From Tsuneonella mangrovi (GTDB lineage Bacteria; Pseudomonadota; Alphaproteobacteria; Sphingomonadales; Sphingomonadaceae), in contig NZ_CP022889.1 in the NCBI RefSeq assembly GCF_002269345.1, positions 2,584,501 to 2,648,500 of the forward strand: a stretch of DNA of 64,000 nt, given 5' to 3'. Of this stretch, positions 51,832-61,780 are shown piece by piece. The notes under the pieces were generated by a model. It worked only from the letters and a program-made list of their open reading frames with translations, was not told the origin of the DNA and did not search any database. The position numbers were made by a program, and so were the translations under genes. Numbering within the stretch: position 1 is the stretch's first letter; each line of letters begins with the position of its first letter.

Positions 51832-52929
51832 TTACTCCACTCCGCGATCTGGAGGAGCGAACTGGTGGACGAAACGAAGTGAGAAGCCGGTCTCTCCCGC
51901 GGCACGTCGCTTCTCATTGTGGATACTCTGCGCGAAGAAGAGCAGGCTTTCCGAACCTTTATCGGCAAGTGTCCGCTGCTCGCCAACGGCGTGAATGTGA
52001 ATGTCACCTTGGTCGGCATCCAGCGGGTCAGTCGGATAGAATCCGCCGAGCGCATCTTCGTAATTTGAAGCGATAGTTCGGTATGAGCTAAGATCCCCGA
52101 TCTGCGGCGCATTCCAGCGGACGGAACATGCATGATAGGGAGGAAATTCAAGCCAGACAGTCGTCGTTCCGTCTTGCAGCTTCCAACCACGGGCTGGATC
52201 GTCGCGCATCGTGATTTTCACCTGTTCCGGGGTGAGTTCCTGTGCATTCTTCGTTGACAAGAGGGCTTCGACCGCTTTGTCATCCGGAAAGGCACCAAGG
52301 CAGAGCTCCTTATACAGGGCTGCCATGCGCGATAATTTCTCATCCGCACTATTCGAGCTCGCGGCGGTTCCCTGTGATCTTATCGTGAGATCGGTGAACA
52401 GGAATTCTCCGGTCGAACACACAATCCGCACAACCGGTTCAACAGCTTTCAAGCGGAAGCTCTTTGTGTCCTTGCCGAGGCTCACGGTTACATTTTTGCT
52501 GTCATAGGAAAGTGTGAAAGGCTGAACGGTGCCCGGCTTTGTCATCATCGAAAGCGGGATTATCTCGTCGTCCTTGCCGTTGACGTTGTAGCTGAGCATT
52601 TGAATTGCCGGCAATCCAGACGGCGTTTTCTTTGGATCTGCGGGCAGTGCCGAGATCGAAAACCCTGCAAAAACGTCTGGAGAATGCCCCGGCGCAGCGG
52701 ATGAAGTGATTTGAAGGCGAGCCACTGCCGCATATTTCTTGCTTCCAGCGAGCGCGTTTAGCTGGACGTTCCCGGAGACAGTGAACGGAACGCCGACAGT
52801 GGGCAGGTTCAGTTCAGAAAAATGATCCGCAGCTGTGTCGCAATCGTAAGTTATACCTGCCGCTGTTGCTGCCGAATGAAATACGAAGAGGCCAAGTATC
52901 GTAACGCATACACCGACAAATGCCTTCAT
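51832..52929 (-). CDS. Secreted protein of unknown function, low-GC
   Basis: Protein of 365 aa with a signal peptide (MKAFVGVCVTILGLFVFHSA … TAAG). ATG 52929 follows GGAGGGGAGA. No domain is recognised; it looks beta-rich, with four cysteines in the second half. GC and codon use are clearly below its neighbours, and the flanking gaps are AT-richer, so it may have come by transfer. No operon partner. Confidence 0.6.
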   Translation of the reverse strand: MKAFVGVCVTILGLFVFHSAATAAGITYDCDTAADHFSELNLPTVGVPFTVSGNVQLNALAGSKKYAAVARLQITSSAAPGHSPDVFAGFSISALPADPKKTPSGLPAIQMLSYNVNGKDDEIIPLSMMTKPGTVQPFTLSYDSKNVTVSLGKDTKSFRLKAVEPVVRIVCSTGEFLFTDLTIRSQGTAASSNSADEKLSRMAALYKELCLGAFPDDKAVEALLSTKNAQELTPEQVKITMRDDPARGWKLQDGTTTVWLEFPPYHACSVRWNAPQIGDLSSYRTIASNYEDALGGFYPTDPLDADQGDIHIHAVGEQRTLADKGSESLLFFAQSIHNEKRRAAGETGFSLRFVHQFAPPDRGVE

Positions 52930-53083
52930 TCTCCCCTCCAATCAGCCCAGTCATCTCGTAGGTCCACCTGGGTATTCTGGCAATCCCATTTGGTCTGGAT
53001 CGGATGGTCGCCTGAACACCCACAACCGGTTCGTCAGCAGACTGGCAGTTTCTTGCCCTCGCATTGCGGCCGGCGACAATCGA

Positions 53084-53905
53084 TCAACCCGGGTATCGCT
53101 CCAGACACGCCAGCACTTCATATGCCAGCACTGCGCTCGCGACGGCTGCGTTGAGGCTGTCCGCCCGACCGCGCATCGGCATCGTTACCCGCAGGTCGCA
53201 GGCAGCTTCGTATTCCTCGGGCAGACCACGCGATTCGTTGCCGACGAGAATGAAGCACGGCGCGGCGTAGGGTGCGCCGCGATAGGGCACCGCGTCGCGC
53301 AGGGAAGCGGCGACGAGCTGGCCTTTGCCGCGCCGTAACCATGCGATGAAATCGTCCCACCGGGCTTGCGCGATCGCTTGGGTGAACACCGCCCCCATGC
53401 TCGCGCGCACCGCCTCGACCGAGAACGGGTCGGCGCAATCGTCGATCAGGATCAGCCCGCCGGCACCCACCGCGTCGCCGGTGCGCAGCATCGTGCCGAG
53501 GTTTCCGGGATCGCGCAGCGCCTGCGCCACCAGCCAGATCGGCGATACCGAGCGGTCGAGCGCGTCGAGCGAAGTATCGAATTCGGCGAATACCCCGGCC
53601 ACCGCTTGCGGATTGTCCTTCCCGGTAATCTTGGCGAGGATCTCGCTGCCGGTCTCGATCACTTCACCTCCCGCGGACAGCACGTCCGCCTCCAGCGCAT
53701 CGAGCAACGGGTGCGGTTCGCGCCCGGTCGCCATTACCAGCGTTTCGGGCAGGCGGCCGCATTCGCGCGCGTCGGTCAGCAAGCGCAAGCCTTCAGTCAG
53801 GAACCTGCCTTCGCGCTTGCGGTGCTTCTTGTCGCGCAGGCTACGCAGCGCTTTGACGGTGGGATTGGAAAAGCCGGTGATCGTGCGGCGCGTGCCGGGG
53901 GCCAT
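53084..53905 (-). CDS. SpoU/TrmH-family rRNA/tRNA 2'-O-methyltransferase
   Basis: SPOUT methyltransferase of 273 aa. An N-terminal substrate-binding part (ITGFSNPTVKALRSLRDKKH) is followed by the catalytic SPOUT motifs RDPGNLGTMLRTGDAVGAGG, FILVGNESRGLP and VTMPMRGRADSLNAAVASAV. ATG 53905 overlaps the end of the HPr gene by one base. The exact RNA target is not known; the RlmB/TsnR group is likely. Confidence 0.9.
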   Translation of the reverse strand: MAPGTRRTITGFSNPTVKALRSLRDKKHRKREGRFLTEGLRLLTDARECGRLPETLVMATGREPHPLLDALEADVLSAGGEVIETGSEILAKITGKDNPQAVAGVFAEFDTSLDALDRSVSPIWLVAQALRDPGNLGTMLRTGDAVGAGGLILIDDCADPFSVEAVRASMGAVFTQAIAQARWDDFIAWLRRGKGQLVAASLRDAVPYRGAPYAAPCFILVGNESRGLPEEYEAACDLRVTMPMRGRADSLNAAVASAVLAYEVLACLERYPG

Positions 53906-54183
53906 CAGTCCTCGCCGAACCCGCTGCAGACCAGCTCGCACAGCTGCTCCAGCACGGCCTCCGATTGATCGCCAGCTACGATCAGTTCGATCGTGTCGCC
54001 CTTGGCCGCGCCGAGCATCATCAAACCGAGGATCGATCCTCCGGCGGTCTCGTTGCCGTCCTTCGCTACTTTCACAATGCAGCCTTCGGGCACTTCGCTC
54101 ACCGCATTGACGAACTTGGCACTCGCACGGGCGTGGAGGCCCCGCTGGTTGATGATCGTGCAGCTACGCCGCACCTCGCTCAT
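53905..54183 (-). CDS. ptsH: HPr phosphocarrier protein
   Basis: Phosphocarrier of the regulatory phosphotransferase system, 92 aa. His17 in RGLHARASAKF accepts phosphate from Enzyme I, and the serine in GGSILGLMML is the HprK site. Start ATG 54183 lies inside the 3' end of the EIIA gene (4-nt overlap). With EIIA, RapZ and HprK it forms the alphaproteobacterial PTS-Ntr-like regulatory block; no sugar permease is present. Confidence 0.95.
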   Translation of the reverse strand: MSEVRRSCTIINQRGLHARASAKFVNAVSEVPEGCIVKVAKDGNETAGGSILGLMMLGAAKGDTIELIVAGDQSEAVLEQLCELVCSGFGED

Positions 54184-54611
54184 CGAGACGCCTTCCGGGC
54201 AGCGCCCTTGCAATTGTCGCCCAGAAACTCGGAAGCGATAGTGATGTAGCTCTTGCCCGCATCGCGCGCGGCGGAGACGGCATCGATCACGCCCATTTCC
54301 TTGCGTGCACCGGCGAGCCGAATCAGCATCGGCAGGTTGATCCCCGCGACGACTTCCACACGGCCCGCGTCGAGCAGCGAGATGGCGAGGTTCGACGGCG
54401 TGCCGCCGAACAAATCGGTGAGGATGATCGCCCCCTGGCCGCTGTCGACCTGTTTGATCGCGTCGGCGATCTCGCGGCGGCGTTGCTCCATATCGTCGTG
54501 CGGTCCGATGCAGATCGTCGCGACCGCTTCCTGCGGGCCGACGACGTGCTCCATTGCACTGACGAACTCCTCGGCCAGGTGGCCATGGGTTACCAGGATC
54601 ATTCCGATCAT
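54180..54611 (-). CDS. PTS EIIA component, mannose-family (regulatory)
   Basis: EIIA domain of 143 aa with the phosphorylated His9 in ILVTHGHLAEEF and the family motif GAIILTDLFGGTPSNLAI. In alphaproteobacteria without mannose permease it ends a phosphate chain that signals carbon/nitrogen state. It is located between rapZ and HPr. Confidence 0.92.
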   Translation of the reverse strand: MIGMILVTHGHLAEEFVSAMEHVVGPQEAVATICIGPHDDMEQRRREIADAIKQVDSGQGAIILTDLFGGTPSNLAISLLDAGRVEVVAGINLPMLIRLAGARKEMGVIDAVSAARDAGKSYITIASEFLGDNCKGAARKASR

Positions 54612-54687
54612 GCGTGTGGCCTGGGTTGCTTCGGTGCTGTCCGTTGGGGCTCACCGAAGTGCGCCCGGTTGGTGCCGATGGGGACCG

Positions 54688-55623
54688 TCACGGTTGCGGC
54701 GTGCCTTCGAGCATGTCGGCCGCGCGCGATCCCAGGTTGCGGTGGATGACAGTGGGCGAAAATCCGTTTTCGCGCAAGGCCTGCGCGATGGCCTCTGCAG
54801 TATGGACCGATCGGTGCCGTCCGCCGGTGCAGCCGAACGCGAGGTTGACGTAGGCCTTGCCCTGCGCGGCGTAGAGCGGGAGCAACAGCAGTACGAGATC
54901 GCGAATCTTCGTAAATGCCTCTCCCCACGCGGGATCGGCGGCGATGTGCGCGGAAACCTCGGGATCGAGCCCGGTCTTCTCGCGCAGTTCGTCGATCCAG
55001 TGCGGATTGTCGAGGAACCGCATATCGAACACCAGGTCCGACAATGGTGGCATCCCGCGGGCGAAACCGAAGCTCGAAATCGTAACCGACAGGTCGGCCG
55101 TCGGAGCCTTGGCGAACCGATCGCGCACTGCCTGTTGCAGGTCGTTGCTGGTCAGCGCCGAGGTATCGATCACCATGTCGGCCCAGCGCCTGAGCGGCGC
55201 GAGCAACTCGCGTTCGGCCCGGATCGCTTCGATTACCGGGCGGCCCTGCGCCATCGGGTGCCGCCGCCGGGTCTCGTTGTACCGTCGCTCGAGCTCCGCT
55301 CCGCTGCAATCGAGGAACAGCGTGCTGAGCGCGAGGTCGCTGCGTGCATCGAGCTCCTTCACCCGCTCGATGATGTCGGATGGGACGAACCCTCGCGTAC
55401 GCGAATCGAACCCGATCGCCAGTTTCGCGTGGCCCTGCTCCTCCGATTCCCCGCCGATCAGGCGGTCGAGCATTCGGATCGGGAAGTTGTCGATCGCTTC
55501 CCATCCCAAGTCCTCGAGCACGCGCAGTGCGGTCGTCTTGCCGGCCCCGGACAGGCCGGTGACCAGCATGACCTCCTGGCGAGGTGCTTCGAGTGTCGAA
55601 TCGGTTCCCATCCCAGGCGGCAT
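54688..55623 (-). CDS. rapZ: RNase adapter RapZ
   Basis: P-loop protein of 311 aa: VTGLSGAGKTTALRVLEDLG at the N-terminus, DRLIGGE, and the C-terminal FGCTGGRHRSVHTAEAIA typical of RapZ/YvcJ. In E. coli it directs RNase E to a small RNA controlling amino-sugar synthesis; in other bacteria it binds nucleotides and senses metabolites. It lies within the HprK–EIIA–HPr block. Confidence 0.94.
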   Translation of the reverse strand: MPPGMGTDSTLEAPRQEVMLVTGLSGAGKTTALRVLEDLGWEAIDNFPIRMLDRLIGGESEEQGHAKLAIGFDSRTRGFVPSDIIERVKELDARSDLALSTLFLDCSGAELERRYNETRRRHPMAQGRPVIEAIRAERELLAPLRRWADMVIDTSALTSNDLQQAVRDRFAKAPTADLSVTISSFGFARGMPPLSDLVFDMRFLDNPHWIDELREKTGLDPEVSAHIAADPAWGEAFTKIRDLVLLLLPLYAAQGKAYVNLAFGCTGGRHRSVHTAEAIAQALRENGFSPTVIHRNLGSRAADMLEGTPQP

Positions 55624-55660
55624 TCTGATCCAACCCGCTCGGCTTGGGAAGTCGCGCCGC

Positions 55661-56098
55661 TCAGGCCCGTATACTTAAGGGCAGGCCGTGGAGCGCGAGG
55701 GCGTATTCGGCGCGGGCCGCACTGGCGGGGCCGCGCGGATCGAACGCGAGGCAGGGGATCGCAAGTCCTGCCCGGTCGACCAGATCGGCCTGTTCGACAT
55801 AGCGCGGTGCATCTTCGGTGAGGTCCAACACCAGCGAGACCTGGCCCGATGTCGCGGGCAAGGTCACGATCCCGACATTGCGCAGTTCGATCAGTCCGGC
55901 GGTGTTCTGTGGAGGGGATGCGATCAGCGCCGCACCGTCTCGCGACAATGCCACCCCGTCGTCACCCACCAGCTTCGCCCCGCGATCGATCAGCGCGAGC
56001 GCGAGGCTCGACTTGCCCGCACCGGGCGGGCCCTCGATCAGCAGCACTCGGCCGTCGATTGCGACGCCGGTAGCTTGATGAAGGATCGGCGTGCTCAT
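55661..56098 (-). CDS. hprK: HPr kinase/phosphorylase, short alphaproteobacterial form
   Basis: Protein of 145 aa, half the size of the Bacillus enzyme because the N-terminal domain is absent, as usual in alphaproteobacteria. It has the P-loop GPPGAGKSSLALALI and LVGDDGVAL with the Asp pair. It phosphorylates the serine of HPr. ATG 56098 overlaps the end of chvG by 4 nt, linking the PTS block to the two-component system. Confidence 0.92.
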   Translation of the reverse strand: MSTPILHQATGVAIDGRVLLIEGPPGAGKSSLALALIDRGAKLVGDDGVALSRDGAALIASPPQNTAGLIELRNVGIVTLPATSGQVSLVLDLTEDAPRYVEQADLVDRAGLAIPCLAFDPRGPASAARAEYALALHGLPLSIRA

Positions 56099-57675
56099 CG
56101 CTTGCGTGGGGCCGACGGCAAGTCGAGCACAAGGCATGCGCCTTCGGCCCCGTCCGCGCGTCCGTGCGCAGAAAGCGTGCCGTCGTGCGCTTCGGCTATG
56201 GTCCGCGCGATTGCCAGTCCAAGCCCCGAATGCTGGCCGAAATCTTCCGCTTCGGGCCGCACCGAATGGAAGCGCCGGAATACTTTCTCGCGCGCTTCCT
56301 GGGAGATCCCGGGGCCATGATCGCACACCGTCAGGCGCACCCCGCCTTCGTCGAAGCGGGTGATCGCCAACTCGATCGGGCTGCCGGGCGGCGAGAACGA
56401 GACTGCGTTGTCGAGCAGGTTTTCGATGACCCGTTCGAGGCGCACCGGCTCGCCCATCACCGAGGCAGGCGATGCGGGCGCTGTGAAGTCGATCGGCCTC
56501 CCGGCATTCTGGTCGCGCGCTTCGCGGCTGCCGATGATGTTGCGGGTCAGATCGACAAGGTCGATCGGGACGAAAGTCGCACGGCTCAGTTCGGCATCGA
56601 TCCGGCTCGCTTCGGAGATGTCGGTCACCAGGCGGTCGATCCGACGCACGTCATGCGCGGCAACCTCCTGGAGCTGCTTGCGCAGTGCAGGGTCTTCGAC
56701 GGACGGAAGCGATTCCATGGCGCTGCGCAGCGACGCGAGCGGGTTCTTGATCTCATGCGCGACGTCGGCGGCGAAATGCTCGACCGCGTCGATCCGCTGC
56801 CGCAACGTCCCGGTCATGTCGGCGATCGAGCGCGCAAGTTCGCCGATTTCGTCGTGGCGCGTGGGCATCCGGGGCACATCGACATCGCGTTCGCGGCCTT
56901 GCCGCACGCGCCGGGTTGCGCGTGCGAGCAACCGCAATGGAGTCACGATAGTTCGTGCGAGGTAGAGCGAGAGAAGGATGGAGATAATGAGCGCCATTCC
57001 CACCGCACTGCTGAGCGTCGAGCGCGCTTCACGCACTTCCTGGGTAATGTCGACCGCGTTGCGGGTTGTAAGCAGGGTCGCGCCGAGCAGGCCGACCGGG
57101 GCTGCTGTGTTGATTACCGGGGTTCCGTCGGGCGCTTCGCGCAGCTCGATCTGGGTGAGGTTTTCCTCTCGTGCCCGCTTCAGCTCGGGCCACGAATCGG
57201 CGTTAGGCGTGTCGGGCTCGACATATTCGGGCACCGCCGGGGCACCGACGATGGTATCGACCACGCGGTCGAGCCAGCGGGCGAAGCGTTCCTGCCAGGT
57301 CTCGTCGGTGGTTTTTTCGAACGCGAACGAAGGCACGTCGAGCGCGAAGCTGTCGGCCCACAATCGTCCGCGTGCATTGTAAAGCCGCAGCCGCATATGC
57401 TGTTCCTTGCCGATCTGGATCAGCAGCGCTTCCTGCCGCTCCCGCGAAGCGCCGGCGAGCGCTTCGGCGGTGATCTGCGCTTCGATGCGGGCGAGCTTGT
57501 AGCGTTCGGCCAGCAGCTGCTTGCGGTACGAATCGAGATAGAAGACCCCGCCACCAAGCAGCAGCAGCGGCAACAGGTTGATGATCAGGATGCGCGGAGT
57601 AAGCGACAGCCGCCGCCCCGGCGTGAACCGGGCGAGGCGCGGTTCGGCCGGGGCATTGGTGTTGTCGTCAGCCAT
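56095..57675 (-). CDS. chvG: Sensor histidine kinase ChvG/ExoS-like
   Basis: Membrane sensor kinase of 526 aa. TM1 is at about 30–50 ([19 protein letters not shown]), then a periplasmic domain, TM2 ([18 protein letters not shown]), a HAMP domain, the H-box [16 protein letters not shown] and full ATP-binding boxes ([33 protein letters not shown]). ChvG senses acid/periplasmic stress in rhizobia. ATG 57675 overlaps chvI by 8 nt. Confidence 0.93.
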   Translation of the reverse strand: MADDNTNAPAEPRLARFTPGRRLSLTPRILIINLLPLLLLGGGVFYLDSYRKQLLAERYKLARIEAQITAEALAGASRERQEALLIQIGKEQHMRLRLYNARGRLWADSFALDVPSFAFEKTTDETWQERFARWLDRVVDTIVGAPAVPEYVEPDTPNADSWPELKRAREENLTQIELREAPDGTPVINTAAPVGLLGATLLTTRNAVDITQEVREARSTLSSAVGMALIISILLSLYLARTIVTPLRLLARATRRVRQGRERDVDVPRMPTRHDEIGELARSIADMTGTLRQRIDAVEHFAADVAHEIKNPLASLRSAMESLPSVEDPALRKQLQEVAAHDVRRIDRLVTDISEASRIDAELSRATFVPIDLVDLTRNIIGSREARDQNAGRPIDFTAPASPASVMGEPVRLERVIENLLDNAVSFSPPGSPIELAITRFDEGGVRLTVCDHGPGISQEAREKVFRRFHSVRPEAEDFGQHSGLGLAIARTIAEAHDGTLSAHGRADGAEGACLVLDLPSAPRKR

Positions 57676-58426
57676 CGGTGAAGCTGTAGCCCGCGCCGTA
57701 AAGCGTCTCGATCCCGGCGAATTGCGGGTCGACGACACGGAACTTGCGCCGCATGCGCTTGATGTGGCTGTCGACCGTGCGGTCGTCGACGAACACGTCG
57801 TCGGGGTAGGCGGCATCCATCAACTGGTTGCGGCTCTTGATGACTCCGGGGCGCGCAGCGAGCGCCTCCAGGATCAGGAACTCCGTGACAGTGAGCGAGA
57901 CCACCTGGCCATCCCACTTCACCCGGTGCCGCGCCGGATCCATCGACAACCTGCCGCGCTCGATTACCGGACCGGGCTCGTCCAGTTCGCCGGTCGTGCC
58001 GCCATCGCTCGCGCCGTCACCGCGCCGCCGCAGGATCGCGCGGATGCGGGCGACCAGTAGCCGCAGGCTGAACGGCTTGGCGATATAGTCGTCCGCGCCC
58101 ATTTCGAGCCCGGCTTCCTCGTCTTCTTCGTCGTCCTTGCTGGTCAGGAAGATCACCGGAAGCTCGGAGGATTCGCGCACCCTGCGCAGCAGCTCCATGC
58201 CGTCCATGCGCGGCATCTTGATGTCGAAAACCGCGAGGTCGGGCGGGTTCTCGATCAGTGCGTGCAGCGCGGCCTCGCCGTCCGAATAGACGCGGGTGGC
58301 GAACCCTTCGGCCTGGAGCGCGATCGACACGGTGGTGAGGATATTGCGATCGTCGTCGACCAGCGCGATCGTCTGGCGACCGTCGGTACGGGCCGCTTGC
58401 TCTTCAGGCAGTTGATCAGCGTGCAT
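57668..58426 (-). CDS. chvI: Response regulator ChvI-like (OmpR family)
   Basis: Response regulator of 252 aa with phospho-acceptor Asp68 ([13 protein letters not shown]) and a C-terminal winged helix ([17 protein letters not shown] … [17 protein letters not shown]). In Agrobacterium and Sinorhizobium ChvI controls pckA among others; here pckA is coded divergently right next to it. ATG 58426 is chosen over a 37-residue longer frame. Confidence 0.94.
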   Translation of the reverse strand: MHADQLPEEQAARTDGRQTIALVDDDRNILTTVSIALQAEGFATRVYSDGEAALHALIENPPDLAVFDIKMPRMDGMELLRRVRESSELPVIFLTSKDDEEDEEAGLEMGADDYIAKPFSLRLLVARIRAILRRRGDGASDGGTTGELDEPGPVIERGRLSMDPARHRVKWDGQVVSLTVTEFLILEALAARPGVIKSRNQLMDAAYPDDVFVDDRTVDSHIKRMRRKFRVVDPQFAGIETLYGAGYSFTDG

Positions 58427-58548
58427 CGTGGCGGTCCTTCGAAAGCGGCTGGCCTTCCAGCGGAACGGGTTAGCCAAATCCCGCACCCGAGACAACGCGC
58501 CGAGTGTCGCGGCAAAGTCTCGCTTGGGGACTATCAAGCCGCATCGGT

Positions 58549-58577
58549 TTGACGGGAATCACTTGCACGACTAATGG
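58549..58577 (+). promoter_or_regulatory. Predicted pckA promoter
   Basis: TTGACG (58549–58554), 17-nt spacer, TAATGG (58572–58577). It lies 92 bp before the pckA start and would begin the transcript near 58584, just ahead of the palindrome at 58593. Confidence 0.5.
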
Positions 58578-58592
58578 GCCGGTCGAACGGCT

Positions 58593-58610
58593 TGTGCATT
58601 CGTATGCACA
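58593..58610. promoter_or_regulatory. 18-bp palindrome downstream of the pckA promoter
   Basis: TGTGCAT-TCGT-ATGCACA is a perfect inverted repeat with 7-bp arms. Its place just behind the predicted start of transcription suits a repressor such as a LacI-type PckR, but it could also be an RNA hairpin. Confidence 0.55.
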
Positions 58611-58620
58611 GGCGTAAGTT

Positions 58621-58646
58621 GGGCGCGCCGCGAGCGCCGCCCTTTT
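58621..58646 (+). promoter_or_regulatory. Terminator-like hairpin in the pckA leader
   Basis: GGGCG (58621–58625) pairs with CGCCC (58638–58642), followed directly by TTTT. It stands 24 nt before the TTG start. It could weaken readthrough into pckA (attenuation) or only mask the start region. Confidence 0.35.
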
Positions 58647-58669
58647 GGTTGAGACCTTCGGAGAAGAAA

Positions 58670-60274
58670 TTGACGACTTCGCTTGCCATGCCGCTTGCCG
58701 CCCAGGGCATCGAGACGACCGCCACGATCAAGGCGAACCTGGGAACCGACGCACTGATCGACCAGGCGCTCGCCAATGGCGAGGGACGACTCGCGAAACA
58801 CGGCGCATTGGTGGTCGAGACCGGCCAGCACACTGGACGAAGCGCGAAGGACAAGTTCATCGTGCGCGATGCGACGACCGAGGACACGGTCCACTGGGGC
58901 AAGGTCAACGTCGAAATGTCGCCCGAGCATTTCGCCAACCTGAAGGCGGACTTCTTCGCCGCGCTGGCCGACAAGGACGAACTCTATGTCGCCGACCTGT
59001 TCGGCGGTTCGCAGCCCGAATACCGGGTCAACGTGCGGGTGATCAACGAACTGGCGTGGCATAACCTGTTCGTCCGCACGCTGCTGGTTCGCCCGACAGT
59101 GGCCGAACTGGCCGATTTCGTGCCCGAATACACGATCATCGACCTGCCGAGCTTCCGCGCCGATCCCGCGCGCCATGGCTGCCGCAGCGAGACGGTGATC
59201 GCGGTCAATTTCAGCGAGAAGCTGATCCTGATCGGCGGCACCAAGTATGCCGGCGAGATGAAAAAGAGCGTGTTCGGCATTCTCAATTACCTGTTGCCGC
59301 CGCAGGGCGTGATGCCGATGCACTGCAGCGCCAATATCGGCGCGGACGGAAAGACCGCAGTGTTCTTCGGATTGTCCGGCACCGGCAAGACCACGCTCTC
59401 GGCCGATGCCAGCCGCACGCTGATCGGCGACGACGAGCACGGCTGGTCGGATACCGCGGTGTTCAACTTCGAGGGCGGTTGCTACGCCAAGATGATCCGC
59501 TTGTCGGAAGAAGCCGAGCCGGAAATCTACGCCACGAGCCGGATGCGCGGCACAGTGCTCGAGAACGTAGTGATGGACAAGAACGGCGAACTCGATTTCG
59601 ATGACGCCTCGCTGGCGGAGAACTCGCGCGGCGCTTACCCGATCGAATTCATCCCCAATTCGAGCGCGGACAACCTCGGTCCGGTCCCGTCGAACGTCAT
59701 CATGCTCACCGCGGACGCGTTCGGCGTGCTGCCGCCCGTCTCGCGGCTGACGCCGGACCAGGCGATGTATCACTTCCTGTCGGGCTACACCGCGAAGGTT
59801 GCCGGCACCGAGATCGGCGTGACCGAGCCCGAAGCGACCTTCAGCACTTGCTTCGGCGCGCCGTTCATGCCGCGCCACCCGAGCGTCTACGGGAACCTGC
59901 TCAAGGAACGCATCGCCAAGGGCGGTGTGCAGTGCTGGTTGCTCAACACCGGCTGGACCGGCGGCAAATATGGCGTCGGCAGCCGTATGCCGATCAAGGC
60001 GACCCGCGCGCTGCTCAACGCCGCGCTCGACGGCAGCCTCAACGATGTCGAATTCCGCAAGGATCCCAATTTCGGGTTCGAAGTGCCGGTCAGCGTTCCC
60101 GGTGTCGACAGCGCGATCCTCGATCCGCGTTCGACCTGGGCCGATGCCGAAGAATACGATCGCACTGCGCAGAAGCTGGTGCAGCTGTTCGTGGACAACT
60201 TCCGGCAGTTTGCCGACCATGTCGACCAGGGCGTCCGCGACGCCGCCCCGACGGGAGCCGTTGAAACAGCGTGA
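58670..60274 (+). CDS. pckA: Phosphoenolpyruvate carboxykinase (ATP)
   Basis: Gluconeogenic enzyme that makes PEP from oxaloacetate with ATP; 534 aa. Key motifs are [20 protein letters not shown] (P-loop), [15 protein letters not shown] and GGRYGVG-like [20 protein letters not shown]. The TTG at 58670 (GGAGAAG 5–6 nt upstream, protein [17 protein letters not shown]) is preferred; ATG 58688 is possible. It diverges from chvI and ends at a good terminator. Confidence 0.95.
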   Translation: MTTSLAMPLAAQGIETTATIKANLGTDALIDQALANGEGRLAKHGALVVETGQHTGRSAKDKFIVRDATTEDTVHWGKVNVEMSPEHFANLKADFFAALADKDELYVADLFGGSQPEYRVNVRVINELAWHNLFVRTLLVRPTVAELADFVPEYTIIDLPSFRADPARHGCRSETVIAVNFSEKLILIGGTKYAGEMKKSVFGILNYLLPPQGVMPMHCSANIGADGKTAVFFGLSGTGKTTLSADASRTLIGDDEHGWSDTAVFNFEGGCYAKMIRLSEEAEPEIYATSRMRGTVLENVVMDKNGELDFDDASLAENSRGAYPIEFIPNSSADNLGPVPSNVIMLTADAFGVLPPVSRLTPDQAMYHFLSGYTAKVAGTEIGVTEPEATFSTCFGAPFMPRHPSVYGNLLKERIAKGGVQCWLLNTGWTGGKYGVGSRMPIKATRALLNAALDGSLNDVEFRKDPNFGFEVPVSVPGVDSAILDPRSTWADAEEYDRTAQKLVQLFVDNFRQFADHVDQGVRDAAPTGAVETA

Positions 60275-60313
60275 TAGACGCTTGGGTTTCCCGGGCGTAG
60301 AGTTGGAGAGGAG

Positions 60314-60350
60314 GTCCCCGCCCGGGAAACCGGAGCGGGGACTTTAGTTT
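60314..60350 (+). terminator. Rho-independent terminator of pckA
   Basis: GTCCCCGC (60314–60321) and GCGGGGAC (60335–60342) form the outer stem and CCGG/CCGG an inner one. TTTAGTTT follows. Confidence 0.8.
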
Positions 60351-60407
60351 GGTGGGAATGAAGGGGCGGCAAGCCTGTCGCGCCACTTGCAGCTGGAGAA
60401 ACATGCA

Positions 60408-60728
60408 ATGGATATTTTCGAATCGATCCTGGGCCAGGTGACCGATCATCCCACAGTAACCAACATGGCCACCAAGCTCGGCATCGATCCGGCGCTGGCG
60501 GCCAAGGCTGTCGCAGCTCTGGGCGAAGCGCACCAAATGGAAGGCGATACAGTCGAGCTGGCATCGGCCAAGACCGGCCTCGACGCCAACATTGTGAACC
60601 AGATCGTGCAAGCGATCGGTGGCGAAGGGTCGCTCAGCCAGTTTGCCTCGATGCTGGACCAGGACGGCGACGGCAACCCGCTCAACGATATCGCCGGTTT
60701 TGCGAGCAAGCTGTTCGGCAAGAGCTGA
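60408..60728 (+). CDS. DUF937-like small protein
   Basis: Helical protein of 106 aa (MDIFESILGQVTDHPTVTNM …) with the DUF937/YidB-like ending SLSQFASMLDQDGDGNPLND then IAGFASKLFGKS. DQDGDGNPLND looks like a calcium-binding-type loop often seen in this family. ATG 60408 is chosen with GGAG 8 nt upstream. Role unknown. Confidence 0.75.
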   Translation: MDIFESILGQVTDHPTVTNMATKLGIDPALAAKAVAALGEAHQMEGDTVELASAKTGLDANIVNQIVQAIGGEGSLSQFASMLDQDGDGNPLNDIAGFASKLFGKS

Positions 60729-60786
60729 CCGATCGCGCGCCTCGACCCGGTTTCGCGGGTCTGGCGGCCAAGCTGGTAACGCGTCA

Positions 60787-60990
60787 ATGATGGCAACCGC
60801 ACTCTCGCTGGCGATGCTGGCCGCGATCGCGCTGGTCGGCGGAGCGATCTTCCTGTGGAACCGGCCCGGTTATCGCAAGCAGGCGATCCTGATGCTGGTC
60901 GCGGCGGCGGTCGCGCTGGTCAATGTCGCAATCTGGACGCTGCCCGACAGGGAGGGACACTCGCCTGTCGGGCAGCTTGCCGACCGGTAG
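60787..60990 (+). CDS. Small two-helix membrane protein
   Basis: Protein of 67 aa with two membrane helices (ALSLAMLAAIALVGGAIFLW; AILMLVAAAVALVNVAIWTL) joined by NRPGYRKQ. No signal or domain beyond that. ATG 60787 or 60790. The high quality of the helices and the isolated reading frame support a real gene; function unknown. Confidence 0.6.
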   Translation: MMATALSLAMLAAIALVGGAIFLWNRPGYRKQAILMLVAAAVALVNVAIWTLPDREGHSPVGQLADR

Positions 60991-61027
60991 CTTTCGGGCG
61001 CCACCGGGCGGCAGTTTCGGGATTCTA

Positions 61028-61690
61028 TCAGTCGGGCAATTGCCACAGCACCGCGCTGGAATAGGTGCCGCTTACTGGCTTGCCATCGCTATCCCTGGCC
61101 GGATCGAACCGCGCGCGGCGGGTGACCAGCCCGCAGGTTGCCGCATCGAGTTCAGCGTATCCGCTCGAGCGGGTGATCGTGCAGTCGGTCACCGAACCGT
61201 CGGCCGCAATGTCGAGGCGGAAGCGGGCGACGCCGCTCATGTCGCGGCGGATCCAGTTGCCGCGATAGTCGGCATTGGTGACCCATTTGGTGGAATCGTT
61301 GCGCGGTCGGGCGGCGACCGGTTCGAACGGCGATTGCTTTGGCCCGATCACCGGCCCCAAACCGTCGAGCGGTATCGGCGGCAAAGTTACATTGGTTGAA
61401 TCGATCGGCGATGTTTTCGCTCCGAGATCGAGCGGCGGGATCGGCGGTTGCGGCACCGGCGTTTCGATCAGCTGCTCGATCGGGTGTTCCACCTTGGGGC
61501 TGGGGGTCGGCTTGGGCGGATCGGTCGGCAAGTCGATGACCGTCTCGCCCTCAAGCCTGGGGGGCACGGTGAATGTCGTCACGAACGAAAGACCGGTGAT
61601 CAGCGCATATCCGATCGCTGCGTGCACTGCGACCACGGCGATTGCCACGCCGGGGCGATCCTTCCAGTTCGCCTGGTTGAGATAGGCCAT
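61028..61690 (-). CDS. TonB-family energy transducer
   Basis: Inner-membrane protein of 220 aa: one helix (GVAIAVVAVHAAIGYALITG), a Pro-rich periplasmic linker (PTDPPKPTPSPKVEHPIEQL …) and a C-terminal TonB domain (WIRRDMSGVARFRLDIAADG … VTDCTITRSSGYAELDAATC). It powers outer membrane receptors with ExbBD coded elsewhere. ATG 61690 follows AAGGAGAGGAG. A possible Zur-type palindrome lies 91 bp upstream. Confidence 0.88.
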   Translation of the reverse strand: MAYLNQANWKDRPGVAIAVVAVHAAIGYALITGLSFVTTFTVPPRLEGETVIDLPTDPPKPTPSPKVEHPIEQLIETPVPQPPIPPLDLGAKTSPIDSTNVTLPPIPLDGLGPVIGPKQSPFEPVAARPRNDSTKWVTNADYRGNWIRRDMSGVARFRLDIAADGSVTDCTITRSSGYAELDAATCGLVTRRARFDPARDSDGKPVSGTYSSAVLWQLPD

Positions 61691-61780
61691 GTCCTGCTCC
61701 TCTCCTTGCTGCCTCCCGGTGCGAGGCATCCCGGCGAGCGAGGCGGGCCGGGACGCCAGTCAGGGCGGCTCCCAACGAAG

